From: Branchiostoma floridae
Taxonomy: Eukaryota > Chordata > Leptocardii > Amphioxiformes > Branchiostomatidae
Direction of reading: 5' to 3'
Assembly: GCF_000003815.2 (NCBI RefSeq)
Contig: NC_049995.1
Location: forward strand, 13,166,062 to 13,230,061
DNA: 64,000 bases
Shown here: one piece after another, positions 1-12,478 of the stretch
How positions within the stretch are numbered: position 1 is the stretch's first letter
Layout: every line of letters starts with the position of its first letter
The notes under the pieces: generated by a model
Databases searched by the model: none
Seen by the model: only the letters and a program-made list of their open reading frames with translations
What the model was told of the DNA's origin: nothing
Translations under genes and position numbers: made by a program

Positions 1-935
1 CTCTTCAGGAGTTTAGCGTAACACTTTTTCATGTCAAACCGTCAAAGGCAACTAAAAACAAACTTTAACGTTACTGAGTTCAACAGTACTTATAACTTGT
101 TATCCGAAGTTGAAACGCTAGCGATGGTATTTTCGCTGCGCTGTTAGCTCCGTGCGACTGTTGTTGACGGTCTTATAACGGTATATTTTGCACCCCTGTA
201 CCCTGGTATGAGTAACATTTGGTATAGATAGGCATAAGATAGTTGGTAAAATGATCCAAGTAAAATTTTTGGCATAAAGTACTGTAAAAGGCTTAATTAC
301 AGCACTTTTTTTAGGGGAAATTGGTTTTCTTTCGTTCTCCATGCCATGACCTTTCGGACGTTCACCCCACAGAGCCGACATCTGCACCTGCGTCTAGCCG
401 GCAGGAAGAGTTAATTCAATTAATGGTTCAGCCAATCAACGAAGAGGAAAGCGAAGGCTAATTAATATTCATAAGCGGGACCACACAATACGTTAACTTG
501 AAGACTCAGGCCGTACAGACTTCTCGCCAGGATTTTTTCAAAGCGTCGGACAGGGGTCCGGGGGCCGCCGAATGTCCCAGGCGGGGTCCAGGGGCAGGGC
601 CACTGTGGGGGGGACCCAGGTGGGCGAAGCCCCCCTGGAAGCTCTTGCATTTTAGACTATTGAGAAGGCTTCTTTTATCAGTTTTTTTAGGGCCATATCT
701 ACGATAATCGTAGCAGTCACTTACTTCTCTTCAGCAGTTTGACTTTAAAATATTTCGGGTCAAAGCTTCAAAGACAACTAAAACCTCATAAACAACAAAC
801 TTTACTTAGCTCAACAGTATACAAAAATATTGTACGGGTTGCCATCCTTAGTTGAAGCGCTTATTTATAGCGCTAGTATTTTCGCTGCGCCGTTAGCCGC
901 CGTGCGACTTTTGTTGTCGGTCTGATATCCCTACG
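1..935. repeat. Direct repeat pair (1-180 and 723-935)
   Basis: The two segments share a series of blocks in the same order: CTCTTCAG near the left end, a 'GTCAAAG..CAACTAAAA' block, 'CAACAGTA', and a right end containing 'TATTTTCGCTGCGC', 'GTGCGACT' and 'TTGTTG.CGGTCT'. They differ by substitutions and small indels, so this is an old duplication or two copies of one dispersed element. Between them lies a GC-rich stretch (about 540-650) in which I see no gene. Short open frames here have no recognisable domain. Confidence 0.55.
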
Positions 936-2740
936 TCGCCGCCTCGCTGATATTCCCACGGACATGTTTCAAGAAAAATACCCAGCAAAAAACGCTGCTC
1001 TGCGTCAAATTCTATTCTATAAAACATGTGGGACTCAGTGTTACAGTCTAAATATTTTGTAGAAGCACCGCTGTAGGAAAGAAGGTCCAAGCAATGTAAA
1101 ACATCACGTAGCATGAAGTTTGCTGTCAACTGGCACACAGCACATGACTGTTTGAAACTCTAAGTCTAATCAACAGCCGTGTTTGATTGATAGCCGGCGG
1201 TCCTTTGATGAAGTCGGCGAAAGGTGCGTTAGTTAGAAAATCTGCGTTTAGTTTTGATACGTAATTATAAGTAAGACAGTGGCGAGAATGATTATTTTCT
1301 CATCAATATTCTCTTCAGAATTATTTGAACTTAATTGTACATCTAAACAATTGGCTTACCTGTGCAATGTTTATATGATTAATGATCAGTGTACTGAAAT
1401 CATGTGTAACGTATGGCTCCTAGTCAATAGATCAGCATTTTCTCTATAGTGACCACCTGTCTATAGTGGCCACATTTCCTAGTGCTGTTGTTGTTTGACA
1501 TAAACTTTGAACATTTAAATTGTAAGTAACTTTAAACTGCCAGAGTTTCAGCCCAATAAAACACTCTCAGCGCCAGGGTATGAACAGACTGACCAGACAG
1601 ACGAAAATAAATCCTCGAACAAGGTTCAATCGTATCTTCCGGGTCTGGCAGGAAGTTGTTAAACTAAAATAAGAATAGGCTCGATGGCTGATTGCATACA
1701 AAGTAAAACAGTTTAACAGTTTTACAGCTTGAAGAAAACAAACGCTCCTACAGTACCTGCACCTGCTTGATAATTATTAAATCGAATGCCCTACTTGAAT
1801 AAAAAAAGTTCACTGCAATAATAAATGTACCCACATCACAAGGAGCTTATACTTTTTTAAACTTACACCTAGTTATCGTACTGAAAATTGTTAATGACAT
1901 TACATGAAGTCATTCAACAATTTTCAGTCATGATGAAAATTTTCTGAATGGAAGGTGTGATTATTGTCATTTTCTGAAAAATAGAAGCAAGCTCTGTTTT
2001 TACCTGGAATCAATTCACAATACCAGTCCACTTTGGGGGATAATGTACTGTTAAGAGGATGTTCCATTTTTGCGCAGGGGTGATTTGGAACAGTCCAATG
2101 TTGCGTGGGAAGGGGTATGGCTGAAATATGCTGTATTTGCTCTTAAGCAAATGTCGGCCTTTCTAGTTAAATTTGCTATTCAAGTCCATGGAGATTAATC
2201 TTTGTACAGGAGATGACTGCCTTGTGCATAGTGATTACGTACATCAGAATATCATATGGGATATTAATCTAAATTTATTACACATTGCATATGTCAAACT
2301 GACCCAGAATGTGTCATATGAATTGTTACATTTCAAAATTAATAGCGAACGTCAGTAAGTATCAAACAATGGTGGCATCTGTCAAAAATCTATTTGACTC
2401 ATTTTTTTTTTTGCACAGTGGTAGTACTTGGTACACAACCCCTAGAAATAGATTTCTTTCTGCTCAGAACCCCTCGTTGCTATGGCAACAGACCAAGATT
2501 CGGACACAAAGCTTAAGACGTAGAACGAGCTGAGGGTCTGGAGGACCGATCTTCCATTGATTGATAGATATCCTGTCATGTCATCTGCCAGAGGCAATAA
2601 TCAGAGAAAGAGCGCTCCGGCAAAACGTTGTTGAGACAGGTGGCTCTTGCTTACGTGGTCTTCTCGAGCGGAGGGTCTGTGCGACGAAAACAATGTACGC
2701 ACGTGCTTTACACCTCTTTCATCGAGGGCTGCGACACCCT
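936..2740. other. No gene seen
   Basis: AT-rich sequence with many stops in all frames. A short internal repeat of 'CTATAGTG.CCAC' occurs at about 1445-1480. The open frames (up to 142 codons at 2561-2989) overlap MITE sequence and show no domain. Confidence 0.6.
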
Positions 2741-2744
2741 GATA

Positions 2745-3212
2745 CCCCCCTTTACACTAGGACGGCGCTCTCGCCGCGCTTTCATTGCGACCTCAAATCT
2801 GACATATCTCTCAACGAATTGAATAGCAAAGAAATTGATCTTTTTACACTTGATTGTGTTTTGTTGTCTTTTCAGGCATACGTTTACGTTTTGTATAGTA
2901 TATCCTGTGTGAAAACGAAGGTTACACGTATCCTATTTAGGTCGCAGTTAGAGCGCTGTGCGATCGCTGTCTCGTGGAAAGGGGGCTAGACCACTAGACG
3001 GCGATCGCGCGGCGCTCTCACTGCGACCTGATAGGATATGTGAAACCTTCACTTACATACTAGGTACTTCATACAAAATGCAAAAGTATGACCTAAAAGA
3101 CAGCACAGAGTTTGAAAATATCCGTTTCTTTTCTACGCAATTCGTTGAGCGATCTATCAAATTTTGGGTCGCACCGAGAGCGCGACGCACGAGAGCGCCG
3201 CCCTAGTGGTAT
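2745..3212. mobile_element. Two MITE-like elements side by side, family M1
   Basis: The outer ends are inverted: 'ACTAGGACGGCGCTCTC' near 2755 and 'GAGAGCGCCGCCCTAGT' near 3191-3208. A junction at about 2970-3005 carries a second inverted pair ('CGATCGCTGTC..GTGG' and 'CCACTAGACGGCGATCG'). This gives two units, about 2745-2988 and 2990-3212. Both contain a GTCGCA/TGCGAC segment inside the terminal repeats and an internal 'CAACGAATT' or its complement. No transposase frame is present, so they would be non-autonomous. Confidence 0.6.
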
Positions 3213-3778
3213 TACGTCGACGTTACATTCACCAGATGCTACAGGGGACAAAAAAAAACGAGAATTCGCCAAATCATTTATCAATCCCATTGATAGAAAA
3301 GATTTCGTTTCCTCTATGTTTTGTCATCACATTTATCCGCCCCGTCTATCACTAAAACCCAGTTCGGACGTTATAGGGCCCCTTAACAATCACCGTCTAA
3401 AGAAAAGAATGAACAACTAAGCATCGGTCATAGATTTGTTTATTGGCAGATACTCTACAGCGTTCATCAAAAATGACAGGTTTCACCCAAGTACATCTGG
3501 CTCCTCACATGTGAAAACCGCCTGCCAATATCCACAATTCAAATCCTGCTGTCCGATCCAGATAGGATATTCGGCTATGTCTTAAACGGTCTTCGAAAAC
3601 GGTTTACGCAGCTTTCGGGAACGAAAAGTATGATATAAAAGACACCAAACTACGAAAGACGTAAAGAGAATAGTCGAGGGCATTATTTTTGTATATTTTA
3701 AGGCATACATTTCTATTTTTCGTTTCAACAGATAGCACGGTCGGGCCTAGGATGGAAATATACCGTTAGCCCAATGCT

Positions 3779-3974
3779 TAGGTCACATTTCCAAAGCGGG
3801 GCCCGACCGGGATGTTCTAAGAGACGAAAAAAATAAAATTTTATACCCAGAGATATACGCAAAGTATGCCCATAAATCTTATGTTGACATGTTGTATATT
3901 TTGATATCTTTTATATCATTCGTTTCCCCCCCGAAAGCTGCACGGCCGAGACCCGGTTTGGAAATGTGACCTAA
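3779..3974. mobile_element. MITE-like element, family M2
   Basis: The terminal inverted repeats read 'TAGGTCACATTTCCAAA' on the left and 'TTTGGAAATGTGACCTA' on the right, followed inward by GC-rich 'GGGGCCCGACCGG'-type blocks. The unit is about 196 bp. Related copies lie at about 4426-4622 and 4917-5095. There is no coding capacity. Confidence 0.65.
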
Positions 3975-4174
3975 GCCTAACCGGGGCTCAACCAAAGGTT
4001 GTTGCTCATTTTCATTTTTTTCTCATTTTTTTTACGGAGTGAAGTAAAGAAAATTTGTGTGAAGATACTTTCCAAGGTCAAGACATCCTTGCAGATCATG
4101 GGATCTGAACTCATTACCTCTGGGATTTGAACAAACAGCCTACAGTTACCCCTCGCTACAACACGCATTTATAG

Positions 4175-4426
4175 TTAAGGCCCCCTCTCACTTGACGTGC
4201 GGCACGCTTGCGGCATTGCTGCGTTCGGAAGATGCTCAACGAATTTCAGAGATAAAGAAAGAATTTTCTTACTTGTTGTATATTTTGTCGTCTTTTATGT
4301 TATACTTTTACGTATTGCGCAATATCTGAATCATAAAAAATCGAAGAAAATAACAAAACAGTGACGTAGTGAACGAACGCAGCAATGCCGCAAGCGTGCC
4401 GCACGTCAAGTGAGAGGGGGTCTTAA
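4175..4426. mobile_element. MITE with near-perfect TIRs and TTAA target duplication, family M3
   Basis: Left end 4179-4227 and right end 4374-4422 are inverted copies of about 49 bp that include 'GACGTGCGGCACGCTTGCGG'. TTAA flanks both sides (4175-4178 and 4423-4426). A TTAA target duplication is the hallmark of piggyBac-type insertion. The interior of about 146 bp is AT-rich and non-coding. A related, more diverged copy lies at 27783-28016. Confidence 0.8.
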
Positions 4427-4622
4427 GTCACATTTCTTACCCGGGGCTCGGCCGGGCTGTTTGCGGAAACGAAAAATTAGACTTTATGCCAATGAAAATG
4501 TACGAGTCATGCCGTTGAATTTTTTTGGGGGTCAGTTTTGTGTTTTTGTTGTCTTTTGTATCGTGTTTATCGTTCCGAAAGGCTGTCCCACTGGGCCTCT
4601 TTGTGGATATGTGACGTTATGC
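4427..4622. mobile_element. MITE-like element, family M2, diverged copy
   Basis: It begins 'AGTCACATTTCTTACCCGGG' beside the TTAA element and ends 'GGATATGTGAC'. Both ends match family M2 termini, with more substitutions than the copy at 3779. Confidence 0.4.
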
Positions 4623-4916
4623 TAACCTGGTATTCGTGGAGAATGATGGTATTCTACCCCAAAGAGGCTTACAGCGCATCTGGTTCTGCGCATGGAAAAA
4701 CCGACTGCCAACATCCACACTCCCAAGCTTGATGTCCGATGAACGGACGCAAAAAAAGAAGTTCGGCCTGCAAGCAGCCCAACTTGTCAATGTAACGTCC
4801 AACTGTTGGCAACGGCGCGGCTCTGCAACTCCAAGGATATGTGAGTAACTTCACGGTAGGTTTTATCATATCTCTACTTGTTTAAGAACTTTAGAGATCG
4901 TTACTTACTTTTGCAT

Positions 4917-5095
4917 ATGTCACATTTCAAAACTGGGGCCCGGCCGGGCAATTTGTAGGAACGAAAAGTAGGAAAGAGAAGAGACTGAAACAAGTAAAAC
5001 GTAAAAATTATTAGCCATGAGCACAATTTGTGCGTGTCTCTTGTGACAAACTGCATTTGTTATTCAGGTTTGGAAATGTGACCTAGGCATTACAG
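4917..5095. mobile_element. MITE-like element, family M2
   Basis: Left end 'TGTCACATTTCAAAACTGGG' and right end 'GGTTTGGAAATGTGACCTAG' are inverted, with 'GGGGCCCGGCCGGGC' just inside the left end. No coding frame. Confidence 0.6.
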
Positions 5096-5403
5096 CCAAG
5101 TTTATACCTTGTCTGCGTCATTTTTTGTACGTCTCCTTCCAACATCCTTCGTTCACCGTAAATTCATGTGAGCGAGAGTGTTCTCAAAAATGTTTCGGAC
5201 TATTTACATCGAATTTTTTGTTTGGATGTAAATTCAAGATTTTCTCGCTAATAATTCGTTGAAGTAAGAAAGAATATTAATGTTTTGCACAGGGCATTTC
5301 AATAAGATCGTTTCCGAATAATTTCCGCCATTAAAATATGGCGCGATGGATTTTGTTATGGTACTGTGGGTATCAAAATTCAGCGTTTTATAACAAGGAA
5401 GAA

Positions 5404-5489
5404 AAATTCGTTTCTTTTCTATACAATTCGTTGAGCGATCTGTCAAATTTTAGGTCGCAGAGGCGAGAGCACCGTCCTAGTGGAAAGAG
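5404..5489. mobile_element. Right half of an M1 MITE
   Basis: 'CAATTCGTTGAGCGATCT' followed by 'TTAGGTCGCAG' and 'GTCCTAGTGG' matches the right half of the element ending at 3212. I could not place a clear left end. Confidence 0.45.
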
Positions 5490-5692
5490 GCTACAAGCAT
5501 GATGTGTTTTGTGTTAAGCAGACAAGCTTGTGTGTTTTCATATTAAGTTTATGAAGTAGATTGTCGTTTTTGCGCGAGCTTTGCAATATGGTGATTGAAG
5601 ATTTTCCCGTGCGCGCGTGTGTAGCATCTTTCCAAGCATCAGCGGCGTGTTATAAAATGGTTGAGTAAAGATTCAAACCGCCATCTTATACC

Positions 5693-6020
5693 TCCATTCC
5701 ACTTCATGGCGCTCTTTCTGTGACCTAAAGTTTGACGTATCGATCAAAGCATTGTATAGAAAAGAAACGAATCTTTTAACACTTTCTGTGTTTTGTTATC
5801 CTCTCAGTCAAACTTTGTGAATACAGTCACAGTGTGAAAGCGAAGGATGCACATATCATATTTAGGTCGCAGTGAGAGCGCAGCGCATCGCCGTCTAGTT
5901 GAAAGGGGAATACCCCCATTCCACTTGACGGCGATCTCAGGGCGCTCTGGCTGCGATGGCAAATTTGCCTCATCGCCATGAGAGCGCCGAGACGCAAAAA
6001 AAAACTGCTCTAGTGGAATG
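5693..6020. mobile_element. M1 MITE followed by a short palindromic M1 derivative
   Basis: The first unit, 5693-5912, begins 'CCATTCCACTTCATGGCGCT' and ends with 'GAGCGCAGCGCATCGCCGTC'. A second, short unit (5917-6020) begins 'CATTCCACTTGACGGCG' and ends 'CTAGTGGAATG', and is almost all stem. GC-rich M1-type termini also occur at about 6480-6655. No transposase frame. Confidence 0.5.
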
Positions 6021-6659
6021 TCTCTTGCGACGCCAGCGCGCTCTTAGCGCGACGAAAAACAACAAAAGATTACTCAACGAATTACAGAGATTAACAATGG
6101 ATTTCCCTACGTTATCTTAAATTCCATTGTCAAATTGTAAAAGCAAGAATGGTATTATGTCGAAATTCCAAAGTAAGTCTAAAAAGAAAGATAAAATTTT
6201 GTATTCTTATTTGTTCGTTTCATTATAGATATAATAAGTACATTTTGAACATTTCTCCGAGTTCTGTCCTGTCAATTTGTGTTCTATCTAATCTAGTTAA
6301 ATCCTCTCATTAGAAACGAATTAAGTATTTGTAGTGATTAAATTTGTATTACCCATGAATTTTATCAGGAAATGATACATGACGCAAAAGTCTGGTTTGA
6401 CAACAAAACTCACAAGCGTTCAAAAGACACAAGGCATTTGAGAATATTTGTACACATTATGTGTTAAGTTGTCTTTTTGGTCTCCCGCCGCGCTATCACC
6501 GCACTCTCGCCGCACTCCCATCGCGTTCTCACCGCGCTCTCACCGCGCTCCCATGGGCATGGCGACTTGACGATTCCCTTGCGCTCCCAATGCGATTTGC
6601 ACATTTTCCATCGAGCGAGAGCGCCGAGGGAGCGCCGTCCTTGTGGAATGGGCTTTCGT

Positions 6660-8590
6660 ACGTGTCAAGCAGACTACTGGTCCATCTAATAACGATATAT
6701 CATCAGTAGAGAGATACAAAAGTATTTGCACTACCCCAGATTTAACCTCATAAAATATCCGCATGGACATAAAGTTCTCAGTGAATATGTCGCAAGACGC
6801 GCCATTTTTGTGTAAACACAGTAGTACATTTTCCGTGTAGATTGTCGCAATTCTAATTGACGATTGCTAAATATAGTGTTGCAACGAATTGTGAATGTAC
6901 TGTGGGTGCCAGGGTACAATCGAAACTATTGATTAAGATATCAATATTGTGCTAACCAAATATTGACGTTCGTTTCAATACTTCATTGTATGGTGAGAAT
7001 CTCAAACTTTTCGGCAACTTTGGCAAGCGTGTCGATAAAATTGACTATCCTACTGCAGTATTTTATATGTAATCGATAAGTCGTTTAAAATTCCAAGAAG
7101 TGTTCAGTGGGTATTACTAACATTTGATATGCTGAAATATTTACAATATTGATGAACTGTTATGCTAATTTTGCTGTGCTGTTGTTGTTTTCATTGGCCC
7201 TATTTACACACCTGTAACTATACCGACCTGTTTTGCCTTGTCAGTTTTAGTCTGACTTGATGTATATGATATTTCACTTCATTGATAACTGGGCAAAGCT
7301 AAGAAGTTTAATTCATGAAATATCTTTGGTTTCAATACATGTTTTAGTAAGAAACATGATCAGATATGTCCCTTAACGTTTTTTGCTTTCTTAGCCTTAC
7401 TTTTTCACCTATCTGGCTATTTTGTTAAGAAATGCTAAGTCCGAAAGCTAAATTCATAATTTTCTATATTTTAAATTATTGTAAACCACTTCAAATTAAC
7501 CTTGTTAAAGTTATTACGATCACTTAGTCATTTTGCACAGGATATCCATCTTGAAGTTCCTGCTCCTGCCTGGCGATCAAATTTTGTTTCTAGTCATTGC
7601 TAATAATTTGTCAAATTGTTTGTCAGAAATCAAAGTAAGGCCGCTTACCGTTTGGTGTACGCATTCTATTATGATGTCCACATTTTGATTTTGAAGTAGG
7701 ATATTTTAAGGTGGATAGTAATAAGCGACCGACCAGACACCAAAAAGATTTTAACATGACATGCTTGGACTCCCGCTATACTAGCATTAATTGAAGGTAG
7801 CTTAACAATTTTGTTTTCATTTGTTTCACAATGCATTTCCTAATATCTGAGAAAGTGTTAAATGGTGCATCTAGGGGTATTTATCTGTAAAGTTGTTTGT
7901 GTTATGCCGTTAACATACTATATGTATAACCTGCATGTATGTGCAACTCAAACTAGACATCTATGTTCAGTAAATTTCTTTATTCAACAAAGAAAATTAG
8001 ACTCAATGGACTTTCTAATGGTTTAAGGTTTAAAGTAAGTCATGTTACTGAAATAAAAACCTACATGCATACAATGAAGGTAGGAAGTAGACGCCATCGT
8101 TCGGTTTAGTCCCCGGCCCAATGAGTCTTTGTTTTGGGTGTTAGGACGACAAAGTCCCGCAGTGCAGTCACGGGCGCCCCGGTACACTATTCAGGGATCG
8201 AACTTCACCGTCAGATTCAAGTAACCGAATACATTTACAATGCAAAACCAGGGCCTAAAGTTGTTGAACACTTTTTGTCTTCTTTCGTGCGTGTAGGAGT
8301 TCTGATTTTGAGACGGCAAATTTCTGGATCCCAGATGAAATTATAGAATAGCTAAATGCCTATAGCGTAGATTTTGAACTTTTTACTATATTGCTCTAGT
8401 GTATTTACAATTGTCATCCAGCTAATATAACATTCCACACAAATTTATTCTGACAACAAAATGTTTGCCATCGCTTTAGTCTAGATTTGGGGGTAGTCAA
8501 CACCAGAATCGAATATGTGCGACGGCGGTATTAGCTACTACAGTCCGTAGCCGGGTGCCCAACGCACCGGTGGCCATGTTGGATCCATGA
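6660..8590. other. No gene seen
   Basis: AT-rich sequence with scattered short open frames that have no domain and no splice-consistent continuation. A segment at about 8320-8390 ('TGGATCCCAGATGAAATTAT' onward) recurs at about 8930-8975. Confidence 0.55.
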
Positions 8591-8599
8591 TATGTTCAT

Positions 8600-10376
8600 T
8601 GTGCACAATGGATAAAGCGCACAAATACCACCATCCCTATACCGCTGTTATAACTTCTCTACTGGAATGTAAAGATATACCAACTGAAAGGAGAAAAGTG
8701 TATGGCATTTTTTTGGCTCTTCCACATGTACGGACCAAAAATGTGCGACATCTTTCATTTCCGACAAAAACTCAGTTATCGGATTGCTAGATTTTTGTAC
8801 ACGGAGTTTCCAAGTGCATGAACACCCCGATGCATGAACCGAAAAAGCCCGACATCTTTCATTTCCGACAAAGACTGAGTAATCGGGCTGCTAAACACGG
8901 AGTCACTAATTTTAATACGGCAAAGTTTTGGATCCCAGATGAAATTATAAAATAGCCAAATGCCTATATAGCGTGCGCTAGTGTAGATAGCGTGTAGTCT
9001 TTATTCGCCATACATTGTACCTGATGTAATGATTGCGCAAGAAACTTGAATTGAATTGAATTCTTTAAATCTTTAGTGCATCAGCTACGATCATCATGAA
9101 CTGATAATAACGTATGGCATTTTTTTGTTCTTATACGAATATACGAGATTGTGCCCAATTTTACTTTTTTTCGCACTCCCTGATGTTCACTGGTTTTATT
9201 CAACACTTCCAGGAAGCGACAGGGATTCAGTTTTCGAGCTGCTAGATTTTTGTACGCGGATTCACAGCGTGGGCAATCCGTAGCCAAGTCACCGCCACCC
9301 CGATGTCTAATCCAAAAAAGTCCGTCATGTTTTATTTCCGACAAGGACTCAGAATGAATAACGACTGCTATTGTTTTTTGTACACGGAGTCACAGTGTGG
9401 GCAACCCGTAGCCAAAGTCACCACCACCCCGATATATGGGACCGAAAACGTCCGGCATATTTTATTTCCGACAAGGACTCGTGTTATCGAGGTGCTAATA
9501 TTTTGTACACGGAGTCACAGTGTGGGTACTTGCAGCCAAGTCACCTCCACCCTGATGTATGGACTGAAAACGTCCAACATCTTTTTATTTCCGACAATGA
9601 ATCGAGTTACAGGACTGCTAATATTTTATACACGGAGTAACTTCGCGGATAATCCGTAGCCAAGTCACCAACACCCCGAAGTTTAATCCAAAAACGTCCG
9701 TCATGTTTTATTTCCGACAAGGACTCAGAATGAATAACGGCTGCTATTTTTTTTGTACACGGAGTCACAGTGTGGGCAAACCGTAGCCAAAGTCACCACC
9801 ACCCCGATATATGGGGCTGAAAACGTCCGGCATATTTTATTTCCGACAACGACTCAGAATATAGGGTTGCTATATTTTTGTATACGGAGTCACAGTGTGG
9901 GTACTTGTGGCCAAGTCATCAACACCAATATGTATGGGCGGAAAAAGTCCGGCATCTTTTTATAGTAATATTCCCGACAAGGGCTCAGTTATAGGGGTGC
10001 TAAATTTTTGTACACGGAGTCACAGCGTGGGTACTCCGTAGCCAAGTCACTGCAATCCCCGATGTCTGGACCGAAAACGTCCGGCATATTTTATCTCCGA
10101 CAACGACTCAGAATATCGGGCTGCTAAATGTTTGTATACGGGGTAACTTCGCGGATAAACCGTAGCCAAAGTCACCACCACCCCGATACATGGACCGAAA
10201 ACGTCCGGCATATTTTATCTCCGACAAGGACTCAGAATATAGGGGTGCTATATTTTTGTATACGGAGTCACAGTGTGGGTACTTGTAGCCAAGTCATCAA
10301 AATGCAACACCCCTATGTATGGACCGAAAAAGTTCGGCATATTTTATTTTCGACAAGGACTCAGTTATCTAGCCCG
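8600..10376. repeat. Degenerate satellite, about 125-bp units, left block
   Basis: The anchor 'ACGGAGTCAC' or a variant recurs near 9386, 9511, 9634, 9761, 9886, 10016, 10140 and 10264, spacing 123-130 bp. Each unit runs through 'GTAGCCAAGTCACC', 'CCCCGAT.TATGG', 'CCGAAAACGTCCG' and 'CCGACAAGGACTCAG'. Units before 9250 are more decayed. Open frames here are products of the period and are not genes. Confidence 0.85.
8925..9065 (+). mobile_element. Possible LINE 3' tail inside the satellite
   Basis: The segment ends 'GAAACTTGAATTGAATTGAA', a short microrepeat tail of the sort that closes L2/CR1-type LINEs. Its first part repeats the 8320-8390 segment. No coding part remains. Confidence 0.35.
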
Positions 10377-10640
10377 GGTACCAGACCGCCGTGCTTTATT
10401 CGCTAATCTCTTCCGCACGAGAAACAACTTGCCCCGCCGCCAAACACAGCACACAGGCCCTGATTATCTTTCACGGATAGACATTATGATCAGAGACCGG
10501 GTACCGTTTAACTATGGGTGCCAATATAATAAAGACAGGGCTTGTGACCTTCACAGGCGAAAAGGCTATAGTTAAGAGCGAAAGGGCTTTAGATTAGAGC
10601 AAAGGTCTTGTATCCAGGTTCAGTTCCAGGGCAGCTAATT
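10376..10640. other. Unique insert within the satellite
   Basis: Between the last left-block unit and the partial unit at 10640-10760 there are about 260 bp without satellite similarity. I recognise no gene or element in them. Confidence 0.4.
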
Positions 10641-10760
10641 TTTTATACACGAAGAAACTTTGCGCATAATCAGTGGTCAAGTCGACACCGCCCCGATGTA
10701 TGGACTGAAAAATGTGCGACATCTTTTTATTTCCGACCAGGACTCGAGTTACCGGGTTGC

Positions 10761-12478
10761 TTGGTGTTAGTGGGAAATTCTTCAATGTATTGCAATCCAT
10801 GTACCTCAATGTTAACTATACTGTCAGACTACAAAATGGTTTGTCAAGCCCCTTTGTTTCCACATGCGGAGTAAGACAAGGCTGCAATCTCAGTCCATTA
10901 TTATTCAATATTTTTATTAACGACCTACCTCAATGCTTTGCTGATAAATGTGACGCCGCAATTTTGAATTCTAAATCACTCAACTGTTTATCTTGGGCAG
11001 ATGACTTAGCCTTGATCTCATTGTCGAAAGAGGGGCTTCAGAATTGTATCAATAACCTGGAATCTTATTGCAACAAATGGAAATTAAGGGTTAATGTATC
11101 TAAAACGAAAGTACTGGTTTTTACAAAAGGTTCTATTAACAGATTATCAAACAAATTCTATATATATGGCAAAGAAATACTAGTAACCGACAGTTATACT
11201 TACCTTGGTATTCCCCTGACTTCTTCGGGAAAGTTTAAAGCAGCCAGGAAATATTTAAAGAATAAAGCCATGAGAGCTTTATTCAAACTAAAGTCACTTT
11301 TATTCTCAGAAAAGAACATTCCAATTCACCTAGGAATGAGCCTTTTCAACAAGTTTGTACTGCCTATTTTACTGTACGGAGCCGAACTCACATGTTTTGA
11401 CCAAACTTCTAAAGCAATCAAAATTATTGTATCAAAACAAATTCCAGAATCTTCACCCAAAACTGTTTTCTCTTCCTTTTTAAACAAACTCCATCTAGAG
11501 GGAGGTCTCCCAGCAACTGTTAGGAAGAGTGTGTCTTCGGACCTCACTCATACTTACGTCATCCATTTTAAGAAAAGATCAGACAAGGATAGATTATTGA
11601 GACTGGCATCAGGAATGAAATTAGAAAATGACAACTTCGCAATTGAAAATATACGACTTTCTTCACATACTAGTATCCAAGAATTTGACACCATTGACAT
11701 GAGTTTCCAAAAATTTTTACTCGGAGTACATGCGAAATCATCAAATGACGGCATCCGTGGTGAGTTAGGAACCTTTCCCATTTCGATCAATGCTGAGATA
11801 CAATTAATCAAATACTGGCACCGTCTAGCAAACTTACCCGAAGATTCTTTACTACGTGAAGCATATGATGTTGTACTTTCCGGCGAATACGACTGGACAA
11901 ATCACGTAACTGACATTCTCAACTATAATGGTTTTGGACATGTATGGACAAACCCGAGGTTGTATCATGTTAATATGCTAACCGACCAATTACGACTCCG
12001 TTTACAGGATATATACATACAAGAATGGTATTCTTCTATCCAGAATAACTCAAAACTTTGCATTTATTCTACGCTAAAGGAAAGATACGGACAAAAGAAG
12101 TATCTTTCGAATGTACACAGTTTCGAACTTCGTAGAGCAATTACAAAGATGAGAATCAGTAGTCACAAACTAAATATAGAAGCCGGAAGATATACTAAAA
12201 TTCCCCGTGACCAGAGGTTTTGTCCATTTTGCCCAAATGAGATCGAAGACGAACGTCACTTTGTTATGGATTGTTCTCGATATAATGATAAACGCACAGA
12301 GCTGTTCACATTACTTTCCGCTTGTTCTAAAGAATTTGCTACTCTCTGTTCGATAGATAAATTCAACTACATTCTGGGAGGCGATAACCCTCACTGTGTA
12401 CAAGTAGGCAAATATATCCACGAATGTTTATACCGTAGAACTAATAGTGTTAATGACATGCTAGACCCTATATGTTGA
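10761..12478 (+). CDS. Reverse transcriptase C-terminal fragment of a LINE ORF2-like protein
   Basis: About 570 codons are open to the stop. Visible in order are the RT motif 'GVRQGCNLSPLLFN' (10868-10909), the catalytic box 'WADD' (10994-11005), then 'VNVSKTKVLVF' and 'YTYLGI' typical of the RT thumb boundary. Near the end is a Cys-His cluster, C-x2-C-x8-H-x4-C (12221-12274), as seen at the C-terminus of several jockey-group LINEs. The upstream start codon at 10712 lies in satellite sequence and is not real; the true start was lost by truncation. No frameshift or stop interrupts the frame, which suggests a young insertion. The clade (L2/CR1/Crack-like) is not certain. A dead copy is expected because the nuclease and 5' end are absent. 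Confidence 0.85.

Noticed and set aside
9303-10406. Several 70-118 codon frames with a shared 'ESQCG' and 'TENVRHI' pattern
   Set aside because: These are translations of the 125-bp satellite; 125 is not a multiple of 3, so no long frame can be kept.
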